A DNA stretch of 64,000 nt from Apis mellifera (GCF_003254395.2 NC_037646.1:4232381-4296380); one strand, 5' to 3'; shown: positions 1 through 13,729, counted from the stretch's first letter. The notes: a model not told the origin generated them from the letters alone. Numbers and translations are program-made.

Positions 1-1112
1 GTCACGTCGCTGAACAAACGATCGCATCCATTATCGTCATAAACCCGCGCCAGCCATTGCGTCCGCTATCGCGTATTAAACGTAACCCGTCGCTTATATC
101 CAGGATATCCATTCCCAACGGGCCGGGTTTACTTTCAATTCTCAGGTGCTCGATTAATTTTCGTATCGATGCGGCTCGTCTTCGCCTACCACGTTATACA
201 TCCACCAGAATTTTCATTCCGCCCCCTGGGAATATAGCCCGGGGCAGTGAAGAATCTGTACAGCGATGAATCCCGTGAAATCTATACACTTTGATTTTGA
301 GAATCGATATTACATCGTGGAAAGAGGGGATGGAGAGAAGATCTTGAATAACGCGATACGTCTTGAGTGAGTCTTTGATAATTTATATGTAAAATAATCT
401 TAAAGGATGAGGGAAGAGGATTCCGTTTAAAATTAGTAGGGATGAGGAATGTCGGTCAAATCGCCTGAGAGATGAATTACTTCAAAATTCTTGCAATTTG
501 ATATCGCTTTTTGTACGTGGAATTAAGTAGAAAATATTTGATATTTGTTATTATTATTATATTTACAAGTTTAGCTACAAAAGATTTGGAGATAATTTAT
601 AATTACGTTACTGTTTGTTAGAAAGATCCAGAATGTGATTCATTAGTTGGAAGATATGTATGAAAAAATGTGTCTCTTAAATCAATGACGACATCTGGTG
701 AGTTAAATATAAACTAAATGTCTTAGGATTCAATGAATATTCTAAATCTTTTGATATAAAGCAATATTTTAAGCCATTTTTTACTTCCCAGATAATTAAT
801 TTTGTAATAAAAATATTATTAATTTTTAATAATATTATCTGTTATTATTGTTGCTATAATATATATTATATTTTCAGTCGATATAATAAATATACGTCAG
901 TATAGTCACAAGATAATCTCTTGTGCTAGATGATATAAGAAATATGAAAGACAGTTTTCTTTTGAAAGAGATTTGCAGGAAACTGAACATTTTTGAGACG
1001 TCCGAGTTACTTGAGCGTGAAACAAACGAACACCGGAAACGCATGATGGCCAAGATGGATAGACCGAAATACAATTGTCTGTACTTATTGGCTAGACCAA
1101 AAGGAGATAATT

Positions 1113-1270
1113 TTTCACAGGGACAATGTGCATTCGACAATGCTCGAGGCTCGACGAAGGAAGCGGTTTATCGACTATGGAATTCGAGGCTTGGAGTGGC
1201 CAACAAGAAGCCCTGACCCGAATTTCGCTCGAAAATCTATGGGCCATTATCGCGCGGAGAGTTTACACGG
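1113..1270 (+). pseudogene. decayed Tc1/mariner-superfamily transposase fragment
   Basis: One frame (codons from 1113) reads FHRDNVHS at the place of the second catalytic aspartate motif (normally QDNA.. H), with the Asp codon at 1122-1124. It continues to LEWPTRSPDPN at 1191-1223, the near-invariant WPxxSPDLNP block of Tc1-like transposases. Between 1223 and 1228 the frame shifts by one base, and the next motif, LENLWAIIARRVY (1228-1266), follows in the new frame. It supplies the third acidic catalytic residue about 35 residues after the second. A stop codon comes shortly afterwards. Upstream, 923-1110 is open but only weakly transposase-like. The N-terminal DNA-binding domain, first aspartate and terminal inverted repeats are not recognisable. 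A functional enzyme is excluded by the frameshift and stop. The superfamily call is confident; the exact clade is not. Confidence 0.75.
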
Positions 1271-1570
1271 CAAGGAACTAGCGGAAGCCTTAAAACAAAA
1301 AGGAATTGATGCAAGGAACTATAAATTGTTTGGAACAAGAAACAGAATCGTGGAAATAAATTAAACAACAGCGTTTCGAAAAGCGTTGGAAGATTTAAAA
1401 GAACAATGGTATACTTTCTATTGTATTTTATTATCATGTATTTTCCTTCACATTAAAAACAGTAGCAAGAAAGTGATTTATAAGTGATAGGGATATGTGA
1501 TTTCATTGTGAAAAATATATTTGCAATAATTTATTTTATTAATATTTTACGATTTATCTAATTTTTAAGT

Positions 1571-1588
1571 CTCTCTCTCTCTCTCTCT
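1571..1588. repeat. (CT)9 microsatellite
   Basis: Nine CT units immediately followed by ATATGTAT. Confidence 0.9.
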
Positions 1589-2064
1589 ATATGTATTTCA
1601 CAAACATTTCATATCTTTTTTTTTTAATTAATTCAAAAGCTCATTATAATTTCAAGTATCTGCGTAAATTTTCATCGTGGCAATAATATTTGAACAATTT
1701 CTATATAATTTGATTTTCGAATTTCTCGTATCTTTTATTGCTATTTATTGTTGGAAATTCAATAACATTTAAACAAGAGCCAATACTGGAGGTTACAGAT
1801 ATCAATCGATTTGTTTGTCCTACTTCTTTTACGATATTTCTATATGACCTAAAAATTCTCGAAAATTAAATCAAAATTATTTTTTTCAATTCTAGATATA
1901 AAAATGAATTTTGCTCGATTTCTTATCGAACAAATCCTCGACATCTTTCAAGATAAAATCTTCTTCTTCACTGAAAGGAAAAAAATAAAAATAGAAATAC
2001 GAGAGTAAAATTATCGCTACAGAGCAATAATGTGTAAATTAATTCGTCTTGAAACCGGAACGGC

Positions 2065-2373
2065 TCATGAATCGATATTTAAACGATACTGTAATAATTG
2101 GAAGACGATCTGGTCGCAGTAAATTTGGCAATTTCGGTTGATGTCTTGCAGCAAAATTGCACGCCGTTCGAAGCAATCGGCTCGGTAAAGTTTAATCGCC
2201 GATATTTCAAACGTGTGCATCTGTACGCGCGTTCCAGAATTGTCCAGGCACGAGTAGTATCCCGGCGCACCGTGAATATAGGTCGAGTCTCTGTAGAAAT
2301 GTATATATTGGAGGATTTTCAAACCTGATGGTTGTTCCGCAGCGAAAAATTCCAAATTCAAAGAAACATCCAC
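2065..2373. other. GC-richer island with open frames on both strands
   Basis: About 250 bases (2090-2340) are much GC-richer than the flanks. They are open for 102 codons on the minus strand (2065-2373) and 76 codons on the plus strand (2098-2328). Neither product resembles a family I know, and no convincing splice sites frame either. It may be an unrecognised exon, a regulatory element, or chance openness caused by fewer AT-rich stops. Confidence 0.3.
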
Positions 2374-3390
2374 GTTTGAGCAAAATTATTTAATCGCATC
2401 ATTGTTTATTTTGTAATTGAATAATCGAGAGTAATGATACACTTTTTGTTGATCAAAAATTCGGAGAATGAAAGAATAAAACTGAAAAATGACGAATTGA
2501 TTATTTTAAACTTTTATAAATATCACGAATTTTTGTTAAAAATTCTGTTTAGAAGAAATTTCATAGGATATTTTAAATTTTACAAAGCATAATTACACGC
2601 TGAAATTTATAATTAGTTAATGGAGGGAAATTTAATATCTACATAAATTTAGTAGAGTTACTGGAATTAATGGAATCATGCAAAAGAAAATAACAAAGGG
2701 AAATTAGGAAGTTATTTTACTGAAATATGTATCTTGTTTACAATGAAGTAATTTTTATATCTTTAAAATTCCCAAATTAAATTCTCAAAATCTTCATATA
2801 AAAAACATTCAATTTTATCATACGTGATATCAATCATTAAAGAGTGATTTTTAAAATTCAATTTCAAATCTGACAATAATTCTCAAGCTCCTAATACCCT
2901 GTATATCCTAATACTGATATCTTCATCAAATATCTAATCAACATCCCACCGTCACATTCATCAAAGCCTCCAAAATAATCCAATTTCTCCAATTAAAATC
3001 CACGTTCTCGAATCATCTCGAATCAAATCAACGATTTAGTCGAAAACGGAACCGGCGACAAGTGCATCGAAGTTGAAGAAGGAAACAGAAAAGAAGCTCG
3101 ATAATGGCGGCTCAGTTATTCAATCGACGATAAAAAGGAAGAAACACGTTATCCGGTCAAACAAAGCGTGATTTCCCTCGAGCTGGAGGGAAAACGAAAA
3201 ATTACGAATAACTCGTATAACTCGGCATCACCGTGTAACGCGCCGTTTGGCCCGATACCGGAAGAGGCATTCCGGGCCATTGGCCACGACGACGCTTAAG
3301 CGACATTCTATCTCGCCTCCACCCCCCACCGTGGATGTGTTTCATCGTGACGCTTTATGCTGCAAAGGGAACAAACTCCCTTGCCCCCGT

Positions 3391-3432
3391 CTTCTTCTTC
3401 TTCTTCTTCTTCTTCTCCTTCTCCTCCTCCTT
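3391..3432. repeat. (CTT)n / CTCCTC pyrimidine tract
   Basis: A CTT repeat (3391-3415) grades into CTC/CCT units. It generates the Ser-, Leu- or Glu-rich ORFs seen here on both strands (3247-3823), which are low-complexity artefacts. Confidence 0.9.
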
Positions 3433-4595
3433 TTCCTCCATTTTCTCCCTCCACGTTCGAAAACTTGGAGCACGGTGGACGCTTCCTCTCTTCCACCTTT
3501 AACCACCCCACACCACCACCGCCCCCTTTCTTCCCTTTATTCGGTGTTTCCCTTGTATTTTCTACCCTCGTTCCAGTCACCGGCCCGACTTCAAAGCTCC
3601 TCGACCTTCTCGTAATAAGACGTCGTCTGTTTGCAGTAGATACTCCGCGATAAAGACGCTGTTTCTTTGCTCCCTCTTCATTGTTTCCGCGTCTTTTTTT
3701 TTTTTTTTTTTTTGGTTGTTGTTTTGCGGAACCGCGCGAAAGGCGAAATGAACGAGAAACGAGGAGGGGGTGACTGACTCCCTGAGGGGGAGGAGGATTG
3801 GAGTAACGAATACACGCCATCACGGCGATATAAGCTGGCGGTGTTTGCTACGTTAAGCACACTTAGGTGGTAGAATTATTTTGAAGGATGATGAAGTGGA
3901 AGGAAATTGTGGTTGTGTATACGTGATGGTTTGAAAATGGCCGGGGAAGAACAGTTCTGATTGGGGAAAATATATTTTTCTCTGGGAATTTAGGAGAATC
4001 ATGTGAATTGTGGGTTATAAGTTTGTTTACGTTTCGAAATAATTTTTATCCCATTTATCTTTTGATTTTTGTTAATAAGTTGATGCGAACGAATTGCAAC
4101 TAGTTCTTCTCTTTCAGTTTAAAAAATTCTTTGATGTTAATTCCACGATGTAATCGAGTAATATATTAAAGAGAAGACAAAAAATCTCTCTTCTATCTCT
4201 TGTTATAATATTTACTTGTGATCATATTAATCAATGTTACAATAATTGCCAATTCAATTTTTTTATATAAGAAATTATAAAATAATGAGGAAGACATTTG
4301 TACATTTTTATTACTTCTACTTATTGATTATTAAAAAATTTATATTTTTAATATATAAAGTATTTGCAAATTAAATATTGTTTTAAAAATCAACTATATA
4401 TTCCATTTCTATATTTTCTATCATACATTCTTAAGATTAATTTATATTTCTATTACGAGTTTAAATTATTTGGCCTCAAGTTGACATGGGAGTCCAGAAT
4501 CCCGTAATTTCTGACAGTGTTTAGCTTACTAAATGCGAGGATATGTATCACGTTAGGTGTGCACAATGTGTTAATGTACAAATAACATAACCTTC

Positions 4596-5434
4596 CACGT
4601 GTATAATACACGTGTATAACTTTCTTCATTTACAATTCGCATGATTAAGCTTCTTACGTGTCACGTGCGAATGGCAAGTAGAACAGATCAAGCATAATAT
4701 TCGACTGTTATACGCTGTTTCCAGAAATACACACGGAGAATTTCACGTACAAGATAGTACGTGATTCGAATATGAGATGTATCTGATGCGTAATTTAGCG
4801 TACGTTGTTGTTGTCATAGCGTTGTTTCTCTGATTTTTCATCGTTGAAAATTATTTAATTAATTCTAGCATTCGATTTTTAACATATAAAACAAAATTAA
4901 AATTCTTCTTCTGTCAATTTATTTCCTTTCCCATCTGCAATAATATCATTGAATCCTCGATTTAAAATAGAAAGAGATATATATTTAATATTTTGACGCG
5001 CTTCTCTAAAATTTAACTTCTTAGACAACTTTCGAACAACGTTTCAGAGTTACAAATTACATAAAGAACACGTGTATAGGCGTGTATAGACGTTTCGACC
5101 CACGGGGATACGAAAACGGACGTTAGATTCCTTGAGATTGCTCGACATTGCAATGTTCCGCAGCACGATCTCTCAAACACTGGCACGGTCTTTCGCGCAA
5201 TTAGTCGCCCTGCCGTGCATTAACGTCTAGATTTATGGAAGCAATTAATGCGCTTCTGCGCAAATTACAGCGGCCCATTTGACGTTTGATTACCACCATG
5301 GTAACATTTCAATGAGATCCAAAACGCATAAATCCGGAACGAAAAGTTGGATAGATTCGACCACGTGGTTAATTTGATCGACTATGGGATCGTGGTTGTA
5401 TGCGAAATTATGGGGGGGAACAATTAAACACGTG
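4596..5434. promoter_or_regulatory. cluster of six CACGTG E-boxes
   Basis: The palindromic E-box CACGTG occurs at 4596, 4609, 4662, 5069, 5362 and 5429. The first two form a near-perfect inverted pair, CACGTGTAT-A-ATACACGTG (4596-4614). CACGTG is bound by bHLH or bHLH-PAS factors such as CLOCK/CYCLE, Myc/Max and USF-type proteins (established). Whether any bind here is inference. The word is fairly frequent throughout this window, about one per 3 kb by eye outside this block, so the density here is raised but not unique. Confidence 0.35.
5218..5290. promoter_or_regulatory. candidate homeodomain-site element
   Basis: The element holds ATTTATGG, CAATTAATG and an imperfect inverted repeat AATGCGC-TTCT-GCGCAAATT within about 50 bases of a GC-richer island (5090-5290). 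ATTA cores are typical homeodomain sites (established). Function here is inferred only. Confidence 0.25.
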
Positions 5435-7619
5435 GGACTATTTAATAGTCGAGAACGAGGATATTTAACCGAGCCAAGCTTTAAAACGATTTGAATATTT
5501 CCTATCCCCATGTTCAATTCGATTATTTATTTGAAAAGTTTATCAAATTGAATTTGTTAATACGAATTTATCGATTTGTATCGTCGTGAATTTTCCATAA
5601 ACCGGTGAAATTATATTAGCCGTTTATCTATTTATTTGAATGGGTTATTTAATTAATTATATACAGTTAAAACGGATGAAAGCAGATATTCGAGGTATTT
5701 TAATATTAATAGAACAATCGTGATTAAGTTTCGCGGAGAAAGAGGGAATGGGTAGTGTGTTTGAAATATTTAATTAAGTGCATTCTTTCATTAACAAATT
5801 AATCTTGAATTATATTCGTTGATTTCGTTGAAAAGTTTTGAGTTCTTTCCTTCTCAAAATCGAGATGCTCATATTTTTATATGAACGGATAGAAAAAAAA
5901 AAAATATTATAAATATTCCATTTTTATCAATGCTAAAATTTCGTCCACGATAATATAATTTACCATAATGTTCCTCGCGCGTAAAAAAAGGGGAAGAAGT
6001 TCGATACTTGGAATGTCGCGCACGTCCATTTGCAAAGAAATTCGAACATACCGGGACAGGGGGTGTTTTTAACGAGCGTAACGACCGGCTGAAGCACCAA
6101 AGTTTCAGAAACAGCAAGTGTGCAAGGAAATCGTAACGAAAGTAATGGAAACTCTATGATTATGCCGATATGAACATCACCATCTTATTTGTATGCGGTG
6201 GAGGAAACTAGCGTATAGTATGATATAACGACAGTCGCATCCAGAATTTTGGTATAATGTAATTTTGAACAACAGGAACTAACGGGGGGATCTTAATTAT
6301 TCTCTGTGCAGCATTGATGTGTCGAGATCGTTGCCATATATTAAATTAAATATTTTCCATTATTATTCGTTGGATTTTTTTGAAAACACTTGGACAGAAG
6401 AGATAAATGAATCATTTGTATCGAGCAATAAAATTTATTTAAGCCTGGAAAAAGTGTAAATTATTGGAAATTTATAAAAAAAGAAATTCAAGATTATCAA
6501 CTTTTTATTAAATATTAAATTGTTTCAAAAGAAATTATAAGAATATTACAAGACACTGAATTTTAGATTTTTTAGAAATGCAATGTAATCAAAACATTTG
6601 TATAATAAATATTTTGTTGAAGAAATTTTTTAATGAATATTAAATAAGGAAAAGTGAGATGATTAGAATTTTAGTTTTACTTTTATATTAAATATGTACA
6701 TCCATAATGCTTTCGAAAAGAGATTTATCCAAGAAAATAGTGTCAATATAATGAAACAAAAAAAAAATGGCGATAAGCAAGGATATTAAGCAGACAATTA
6801 GGATATTTTATGCTCCATTTTTTTCCTTCTGTATCTCGATAAGGGAGCTTGATACTTATGCTGAATTTAAAAACTATTTTTCATCCACAATGTGCGTGTT
6901 ATCGCAAAAAAGACTAGAAAAGAAGATAATTAGCGACTACCTAGTCACGTTTCTACGTTAAAGTGGCGGGACACCGCTTAAGCAATTTAAATAAAAACTC
7001 TCTTAGGATTTTCTAACTAATTCTGACTAATTGACTTCAACGACAAGCGTTTCACGTGCGCTCGATTAAACCATCCTCCTCCCCCTTTTCCCCCCCTCTT
7101 TTAAACGTGTAATTATTGCTAAAGACGATCATTTAAGAGAATTGTTCGTCTCAACTTCTTGATGCCATAAATACGCTACTATATCCAAACTTGAGATGAT
7201 CTTTAATTTTACATTATATATTTATAATTAATAAAATATTAATTTCCTTCATTGTTTCGTACATTTAATATAATTAATCTTCTATACACACTGAAATAAA
7301 AGAAAGACGAGAGAAAATGAAAGAAGTTTCCTTTGAAGCCCACTGTCAATATAGTTAGCAAATATTGACTATACAATATGTTATAGTTAATATTGAATTT
7401 AAATAAAAATTCACGATTATTTTTTGATTAAGGAAATCACGTGAAATTAAGTTTAGATCATCATTTTACTAAAAACCTTTGAATCTTTATCTCGAATCGA
7501 GTTGCTTTCTTTTTTAATTTTAAGATATCATATTCTTGATTCTTCGTATGATTCTTTTTATTTTTTTTTCATACTTTTTTCTTGCTCGTTGAAACGTGTA
7601 TAATTATAGTCGAAGGCGA

Positions 7620-8110
7620 CCAATGAAAAATTTCTTCTCTCTTCTGCGCCATCGATTCTGTGTTCGTCCCCCTGCAGACGAATTAACAGATTAGCCCGCT
7701 CGAGGGTAATAAAATTAACATGGGAAGCTCGAGATCCGGGAGGAATTTTGAAAAGTCGCGAGACACCAGCTGCGCAGTTTCTTAGCTACGATGCTCATCG
7801 ACGGGATTACGTTCCTTCCGGGAGGAAAAACTGGTATTAGCCTGTCAACCGTGACTCGCAGTAAATTCGCCACGTTTTCAGCTGAGTTCGGCAAACTTGG
7901 GGAGGAATTGCGACTTTTAAGCTCGCCCCATGGAAAAATCGTGAAATTTCTGCCTCAAATTTATCTTCGGGATGTTAGAATCGCGCTGAATGGCACACGG
8001 TGAAGTAATAAAATTTCCATTATTCGATTTTTGCCGTTCGAGCTTTCCGCCACTTGACAATGGCTGTCTTTCGGATATCGGCCACGGTAACAACCGATGG
8101 TCGATCGACG
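7620..8110. other. GC-richer non-coding island
   Basis: This stands out from AT-rich flanks. It carries one of three copies in the window of TTAGCTACGAT (7782-7792). ORFs on both strands (70-71 codons) overlap and look like no known protein. Confidence 0.3.
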
Positions 8111-8296
8111 TTTTTTTAGAAATGTGTTTCATTTTCGACGAATTCGAACTCCTTTCACGAATGTAAAATATGTTTCTACTTGGAACTCTAGTGTAATGGT
8201 TTGTACCGTTTTACTTTTGCTTGAATTTTTGACGTTTATTGGATTTCACGTCGGACGAGAATGTTTCTCTTCTTTCTCGTTTCTCTAATCGTTCAT

Positions 8297-8349
8297 ACAT
8301 GTAAATTTTAATTACATGTACAATGTATAAATTTTATGTATTACATTGT
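8297..8349. repeat. two adjacent short hairpins
   Basis: ACATGTAA (8297-8304) pairs with TTACATGT (8312-8319). Directly after it, ACAATGTA (8320-8327) pairs with TACATTGT (8342-8349). The arms are 8 bp each in AT-rich DNA, so chance is a reasonable explanation. Confidence 0.5.
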
Positions 8350-10259
8350 ATTTTATTTTTTAGATTTATTATTTTATAATAAAGAGAATGATTAAAAAAT
8401 TTGGTTCGCAATGGTTGGTACAAAAATTTATTAATATTTAAATTTGATCTCGCTTTCTGATAGTAAAGTGCAATTACACAAAAATTGTAATAACGAAAAA
8501 GGAGTATCGTTATATCTCATATTTTTCAAAATATCATGGAAAAATATCTTAAAATATATATTTAATAAATGTTTTCGAAGCAGGGAAATGTGCAATTCAA
8601 ATCAACCTCTGTCACGTCGAAGCTTCACGAGAAGCGGATTGAAAATTGTAAATGTAAAAAAAAAAAAATATGATAAAATACCAACGATGTAATATTTTTT
8701 TTTTCGTGTAATTTTAACTTTGATTAAAATTTCTCCATCTAAAGATCACTATCCCGCTTCATCACTTTTTGCGTTATAATCTTTTACATTTCTCATCTTT
8801 CTCTCCTTCTCTTCTCTAATTAATCCATATTTTACTCCTTTTCCAGGAGATACAATAATGAAAGCAATCTATATTCCATCGTTCATCCGTGAAACTTGGC
8901 ACAATGGCTACACACTCAACCACGAGTCTGGATGTATAACTATCCTCCCATATATTATCTCTCCCATCGAGAAATCGAAGAAAAATTCCTTCGTCATCGA
9001 ATGAATTAATCATCATCGATCGTTTATGCCGCGTCAGGCTTTTGCCATTAAGAGGAATCTACGGAGCCCTTTCTTGGCCAAGGGGAGCAATTCCATTGGT
9101 CGATACACCTGAACCGATGGATAAGGGATTAACGCATGACGCTCAACCCCCTTGTAGATCCAGAATTTCGGCGAGGGTAAGGGTGGCTGGCAACAACTAA
9201 GCTATCCGATAAACTCATCAACCATTTGAATTGATTGTACGGTATCAGCTTCAATTTACCATTGGTTCTGGCTCGTGGATCCTTTCAACGAAAGTGGGAA
9301 CGTATTCTGTCTCCTCGCGTTTCCGGAATTACGTGATGCGCGAATGCAGGATATTTGTGAAAATCGATAACGTTTGTCTCAATCGAGATCGAAATTCCAT
9401 CTTTTACTTGATAAATCACGATAAATCAAACGCGGACAGAAATCTAATTTCCACAAAATTGAAAATTATTCGCGGTTTAACTCGTGATTTGATAATTGAA
9501 ACTTTCCAATTTGATGATATTCGATATTGAAATAATTTGCAAAAGATTAACTTAAAAATTATATATTTTTCTCTCACAATTTCATTCGTTGCAAAATTAT
9601 AAATATTCTCCGTGATATTTTCATCCAATGCTGAATTGATCGACGAATGATTCACGAGGGATGAAAAGAGAGAAGAAAGGAACACGTGAAAATCACGAAA
9701 AAAATCAACAAAGAGGAAAAAAGAGAGCAGATAATTCAGCAGACTTTAGAAATACACAGCCAGAGAGAAACGAGCGATGCGCGAGACGAGGGAAAAGTTG
9801 GGATGCGTATCTTCCGCTTTGGTGGAGGATCTTGCCGCGGAAACAATAGGATCCATCTGCATCCATGTCCGTCCATTCCATCATGTGCCGCTGGTGGTAA
9901 TTTGACGCTGAGTGATCGTACTTGTCTATCGCCAATAGTAGTAAGTGGCTATCTATCGATCTTCTCATTCTTATTTTTCATCCCCCTTTCCTTCTTTTTT
10001 TCTTCCTTTCAGCGATTCTTCGCTGAACGATTGAGAGAAATCATGATTGATATTTGAATCTCATTAACAAGCAACGTTTCAAATATACAATTCAAATTTA
10101 TCAACACTCAAGATTCTTCGATTTTTTCATCTCTTCCAAAGTTGATCATCGATTCAACACATTTGTACATTACGAATTCAAATCTCGAGTTCCGTTCCCA
10201 ATGAAAACGAATTAAAAAAGAAAGGAAGAAAGATCGATGAGAAATAAAAACTTAAGAAC

Positions 10260-11200
10260 CGCTGATTCCACGCTATTCCAATGGCATTTCCGCCGATAGA
10301 TGCCTCTCTCGCAACAGCATTCGCCGGCAAAGGCCCGTGCAAGCGGAATCAGCCCGGTCGTTGATTGCTCGTGGTGGAGGGTTGCACGCCGGTTTTCCTC
10401 CGCATTATTGGCCAATAACCTCGCGGTATCGATAAACGGGCAAATATATACACCCATATCGTCTCGCGGCCGGCTTACACGCGGAGGATGCATGGATGGC
10501 AACAACGATGCCGATACGTGGCGTGCAAGCACACGTCAAACGAAACCCTTTCTCTCTCTCCCTCCCCCTCTCTCCATTCATCCTCATCCCTCTCTCGAGC
10601 TGTGTGTGTTTAGCTTCGACCAAAGCCCGCACGTCGGCGCGAATTAAACTTAACCACAATTAGCAGGGCCGGTGCTTCGTTTAGCTACGATATAACCGCG
10701 TGTAAATTGTAATAGCTACCCTCTCCACCACCGCAGAGAAGGGGTGGCCAGGGCCGTGTCGTGCGGGGGCGCACGAGGATCACGAGCGTTGAATACGAGA
10801 TCAGCCGATCGCGATCCCATAGATCCGATCGCATACACACACACACACAGGGTAACCAGGAGGTTAATCAGCGTGGGGAAAGCCGTGAAGCTGGAAAGGG
10901 CTCGATCTCGCAGGCGAGTCCTGTGCAGTTTTTCCTGGAACTCGCCAGAGAGATGGAACGTGATGGGGATGGGGAGGATCCTCTCGTGGATTTTTTAACG
11001 AGACTTGTTCGAGTGATTTTACTTGGACCAGGTTGGAGAATTCTTTGATCACAGGTCAGATGAGGTAAGTGGATTAGAGAAGATTGATCTGGTTAGGCGG
11101 GTTGGATGAATTCGGATTGGAAGGGTTGCTCCGGGTAACGGGTTTAATTTTTAGGCGGCTTCGTTGATCCCTGGTGATTAATCTTATTGTTAGTAGGCGT
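10260..11200. other. GC-richer, CpG-containing island
   Basis: One of the longest GC-rich blocks. It includes a (CA)n run near 10835-10850 and a TTAGCTACGAT copy at 10681-10691. Several ORFs of 84-115 codons run on both strands in overlapping frames, the pattern expected when stop codons are rare rather than of a gene. It could hold an alternative promoter or enhancer. Confidence 0.3.
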
Positions 11201-13729
11201 TAATTTTTGGAAGGAAAATAAGGTAATTTTAATTTTAAATGTGAGAAAGGGAAGGAGGGTGGTTATTGATTTTTAATAATATTTTCTGAAAGGAGAAAGT
11301 TTCTCACTCATTGAAATGTATCATCTCGCTATCAATTTGTAGCTTTTGCATTTAGATATTCATTCTTCTCTTGTTTAAATATTTTATCAAATATGAATTA
11401 TTTGATTGATGAACATTAATGTTATAATCTAATGAAATTAGGAGTTAATATATAATCTTTCAGTATATAATCTGATAGAAATAAAAAAAACGAATATTTC
11501 ATCAATTTGATTCAATAGCAATCACTTGATATTAAAGTTCATGAATCGATTAATATTTCATAAAATATTGTGTAATTTAATTTTTTGAATAATTTATTTT
11601 CTGAATAAGGTTATAAGAGAGTGAAAGATAAAGATAATGCAATGTTTATAATAAAAGGTAAACAAGTTTTCAAAGCAATGTTCTAGTTAATAAATGAAAA
11701 AAGTTTTGAAAAAGCAATGTATAAGAAAATTAAATTCTTAAACTTCTTTATAACTTTGGTATTTAAAGAAGTGTTTTACAAATTCTTAGAAAGTTAATTT
11801 TTAATTAAGTATTCATTGATAATTTTACTTTCAAAGCAGGAAGTTGTACTTGATGAACACTTCAATGAAAATATGAAATTTTAACATACAGTTGGAAACA
11901 ATTATGTTAAAGAAATATAAAATTATAAATAATTAGTTATTTATAAAGTTGCTTCCTTTCTTTTATTTTTCTTGTTACTGTTACAAATAATAAAAACTAA
12001 ATTCTTAATCTTATATTTATTATGTAAAATTATATTATTATATATTTCCTTTATTAAATATATACACATAATTATGTAATAATTTCTCAAGCTCCTCATA
12101 CATTTTCTTTTTAATTTTAATTTTCAATTAATATCTTCTTACATCTTTCTACGTTTCATAGACAAATTTTATTATTTATTATGTTATATTTATAAAATAT
12201 ACCTCATCGTAGAATTTCCTTTATCTCGTACAAAACTAAAACTAAATCTTTTCCAAATTTGATACAAGTTATTATCACTTTTTCTTTTAAAATCAAAATT
12301 TTTCTATGTCATTTATCAGAGCAGATAAATCAAACTTGTGTTTCGTCAAAGAACAGCGCAGACTTTCAATCTTGCCTGATCTACACGACATCTGCATTAC
12401 GAACTATGTAGATGACCACTGAATGTACACCGGGTATCTAATTTCCGTCCTACATTCACGGATGGTGGTAATAATTTTCACGGGATATCTATGTTGCTTG
12501 GAACGTCCAGCGGTTTGCGGAGATTTGCAAAACAACAGTTGCACGCTGCCGCGTGATATTCTACCTTATACGAGATGTACGTAAATATTCGATGTTGATT
12601 GTCAACATTTATCATTAAATACCGAAACATTATGCGATGTCCAGGAATTATTTATTAAATTCCTATGCGTGACGACGTTTTTTAAACCCCCATCGATCGA
12701 TGATGAATCTCGATATAAGTATCTGATCTTTATAATTATTCAACGTGGAATAAGAGTGAAAAAGAATGGCGTTAATTTTAATTTAATTTCATTCAACTTT
12801 CAATCAGGAATTCTTTGTTATCTCATCTTCCTCTATTATATATTCGCAAAATGTATATAATTTTTTTCAATATTTAATTACAGATACTTGAAAATGGTTG
12901 CAGAATGGATATTATAATTAAGATCCAATTAAGAATTATTAAAATTACTGTTCTCCATCACATATTAATTCTAATCTTTTACATATTCAAGAGACAAATT
13001 ACAATAATTCTAATGTTGAATACTTATTGATTTACCCGATGATTCGTTTCGAGGAAAAAAAAGAGAAGGAAAAAATACAATTTCGATAACAAGTCAATAA
13101 TGGTGTTTACGTATCCTCGCAACCCTTCATTTTCCAACTGTCCGAGCTTCACAATTATCCACTATACTATTCATCCATCGAAACCTCGGTATGCAAATCG
13201 ATACGATTCGACGTTTGCTCGTCACGTGGCGTTTGACCCTGGCCAGACCAAAATTCGAAGAAACCTCATCAGTGACAAATTGAAGAACGGAATCAAAGGG
13301 AGGCCAGGCCCTGATTGGAGCCGCGAGTACGCCCACCTTCTGTGTCCGAATGACAGGACAGGCAAGCAAACAACGTGATTACATTGTCCGTGCCTAGCCA
13401 CGTTGAAATTCGATGTTCGAACGTGTGTACGCGTGCACGCGTGCCGGATACACAGGATTGTCGAGCATTGTCGAACGATGCTGGAATCGATCGTGACGAA
13501 ATCGAAGATCCTTTTCGATCAAAGGATCATCTTAAAGCATCTACCAACAAGCGTTTACGATTTTACTTCTGACGAACGAACAGATTTTTTTCAATCGTTT
13601 CTTACCTAATTAAAAATTTATAGCAGCGGTATTGTTTCGGTCTACGATCATTCCGAGCCATTGTAATTGCCTATGAGCGGCGAGGTGAAGCTACAGATAG
13701 GAAAATTAACGGAGCAGGAAGGATCCCTC

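Noticed and set aside
3247..3860. Several overlapping Ser/Pro/Leu- or Glu/Lys-rich ORFs
   Set aside because: Products of the CTT/CTC repeat and a T20 run; open in most frames at once.
13100..13378. 92-codon ORF whose KGRPGPDW stretch recalls DNA-binding domains of pogo/jerky-type transposases
   Set aside because: The resemblance is limited to a few residues, with no other transposase motif and an open frame on the opposite strand.
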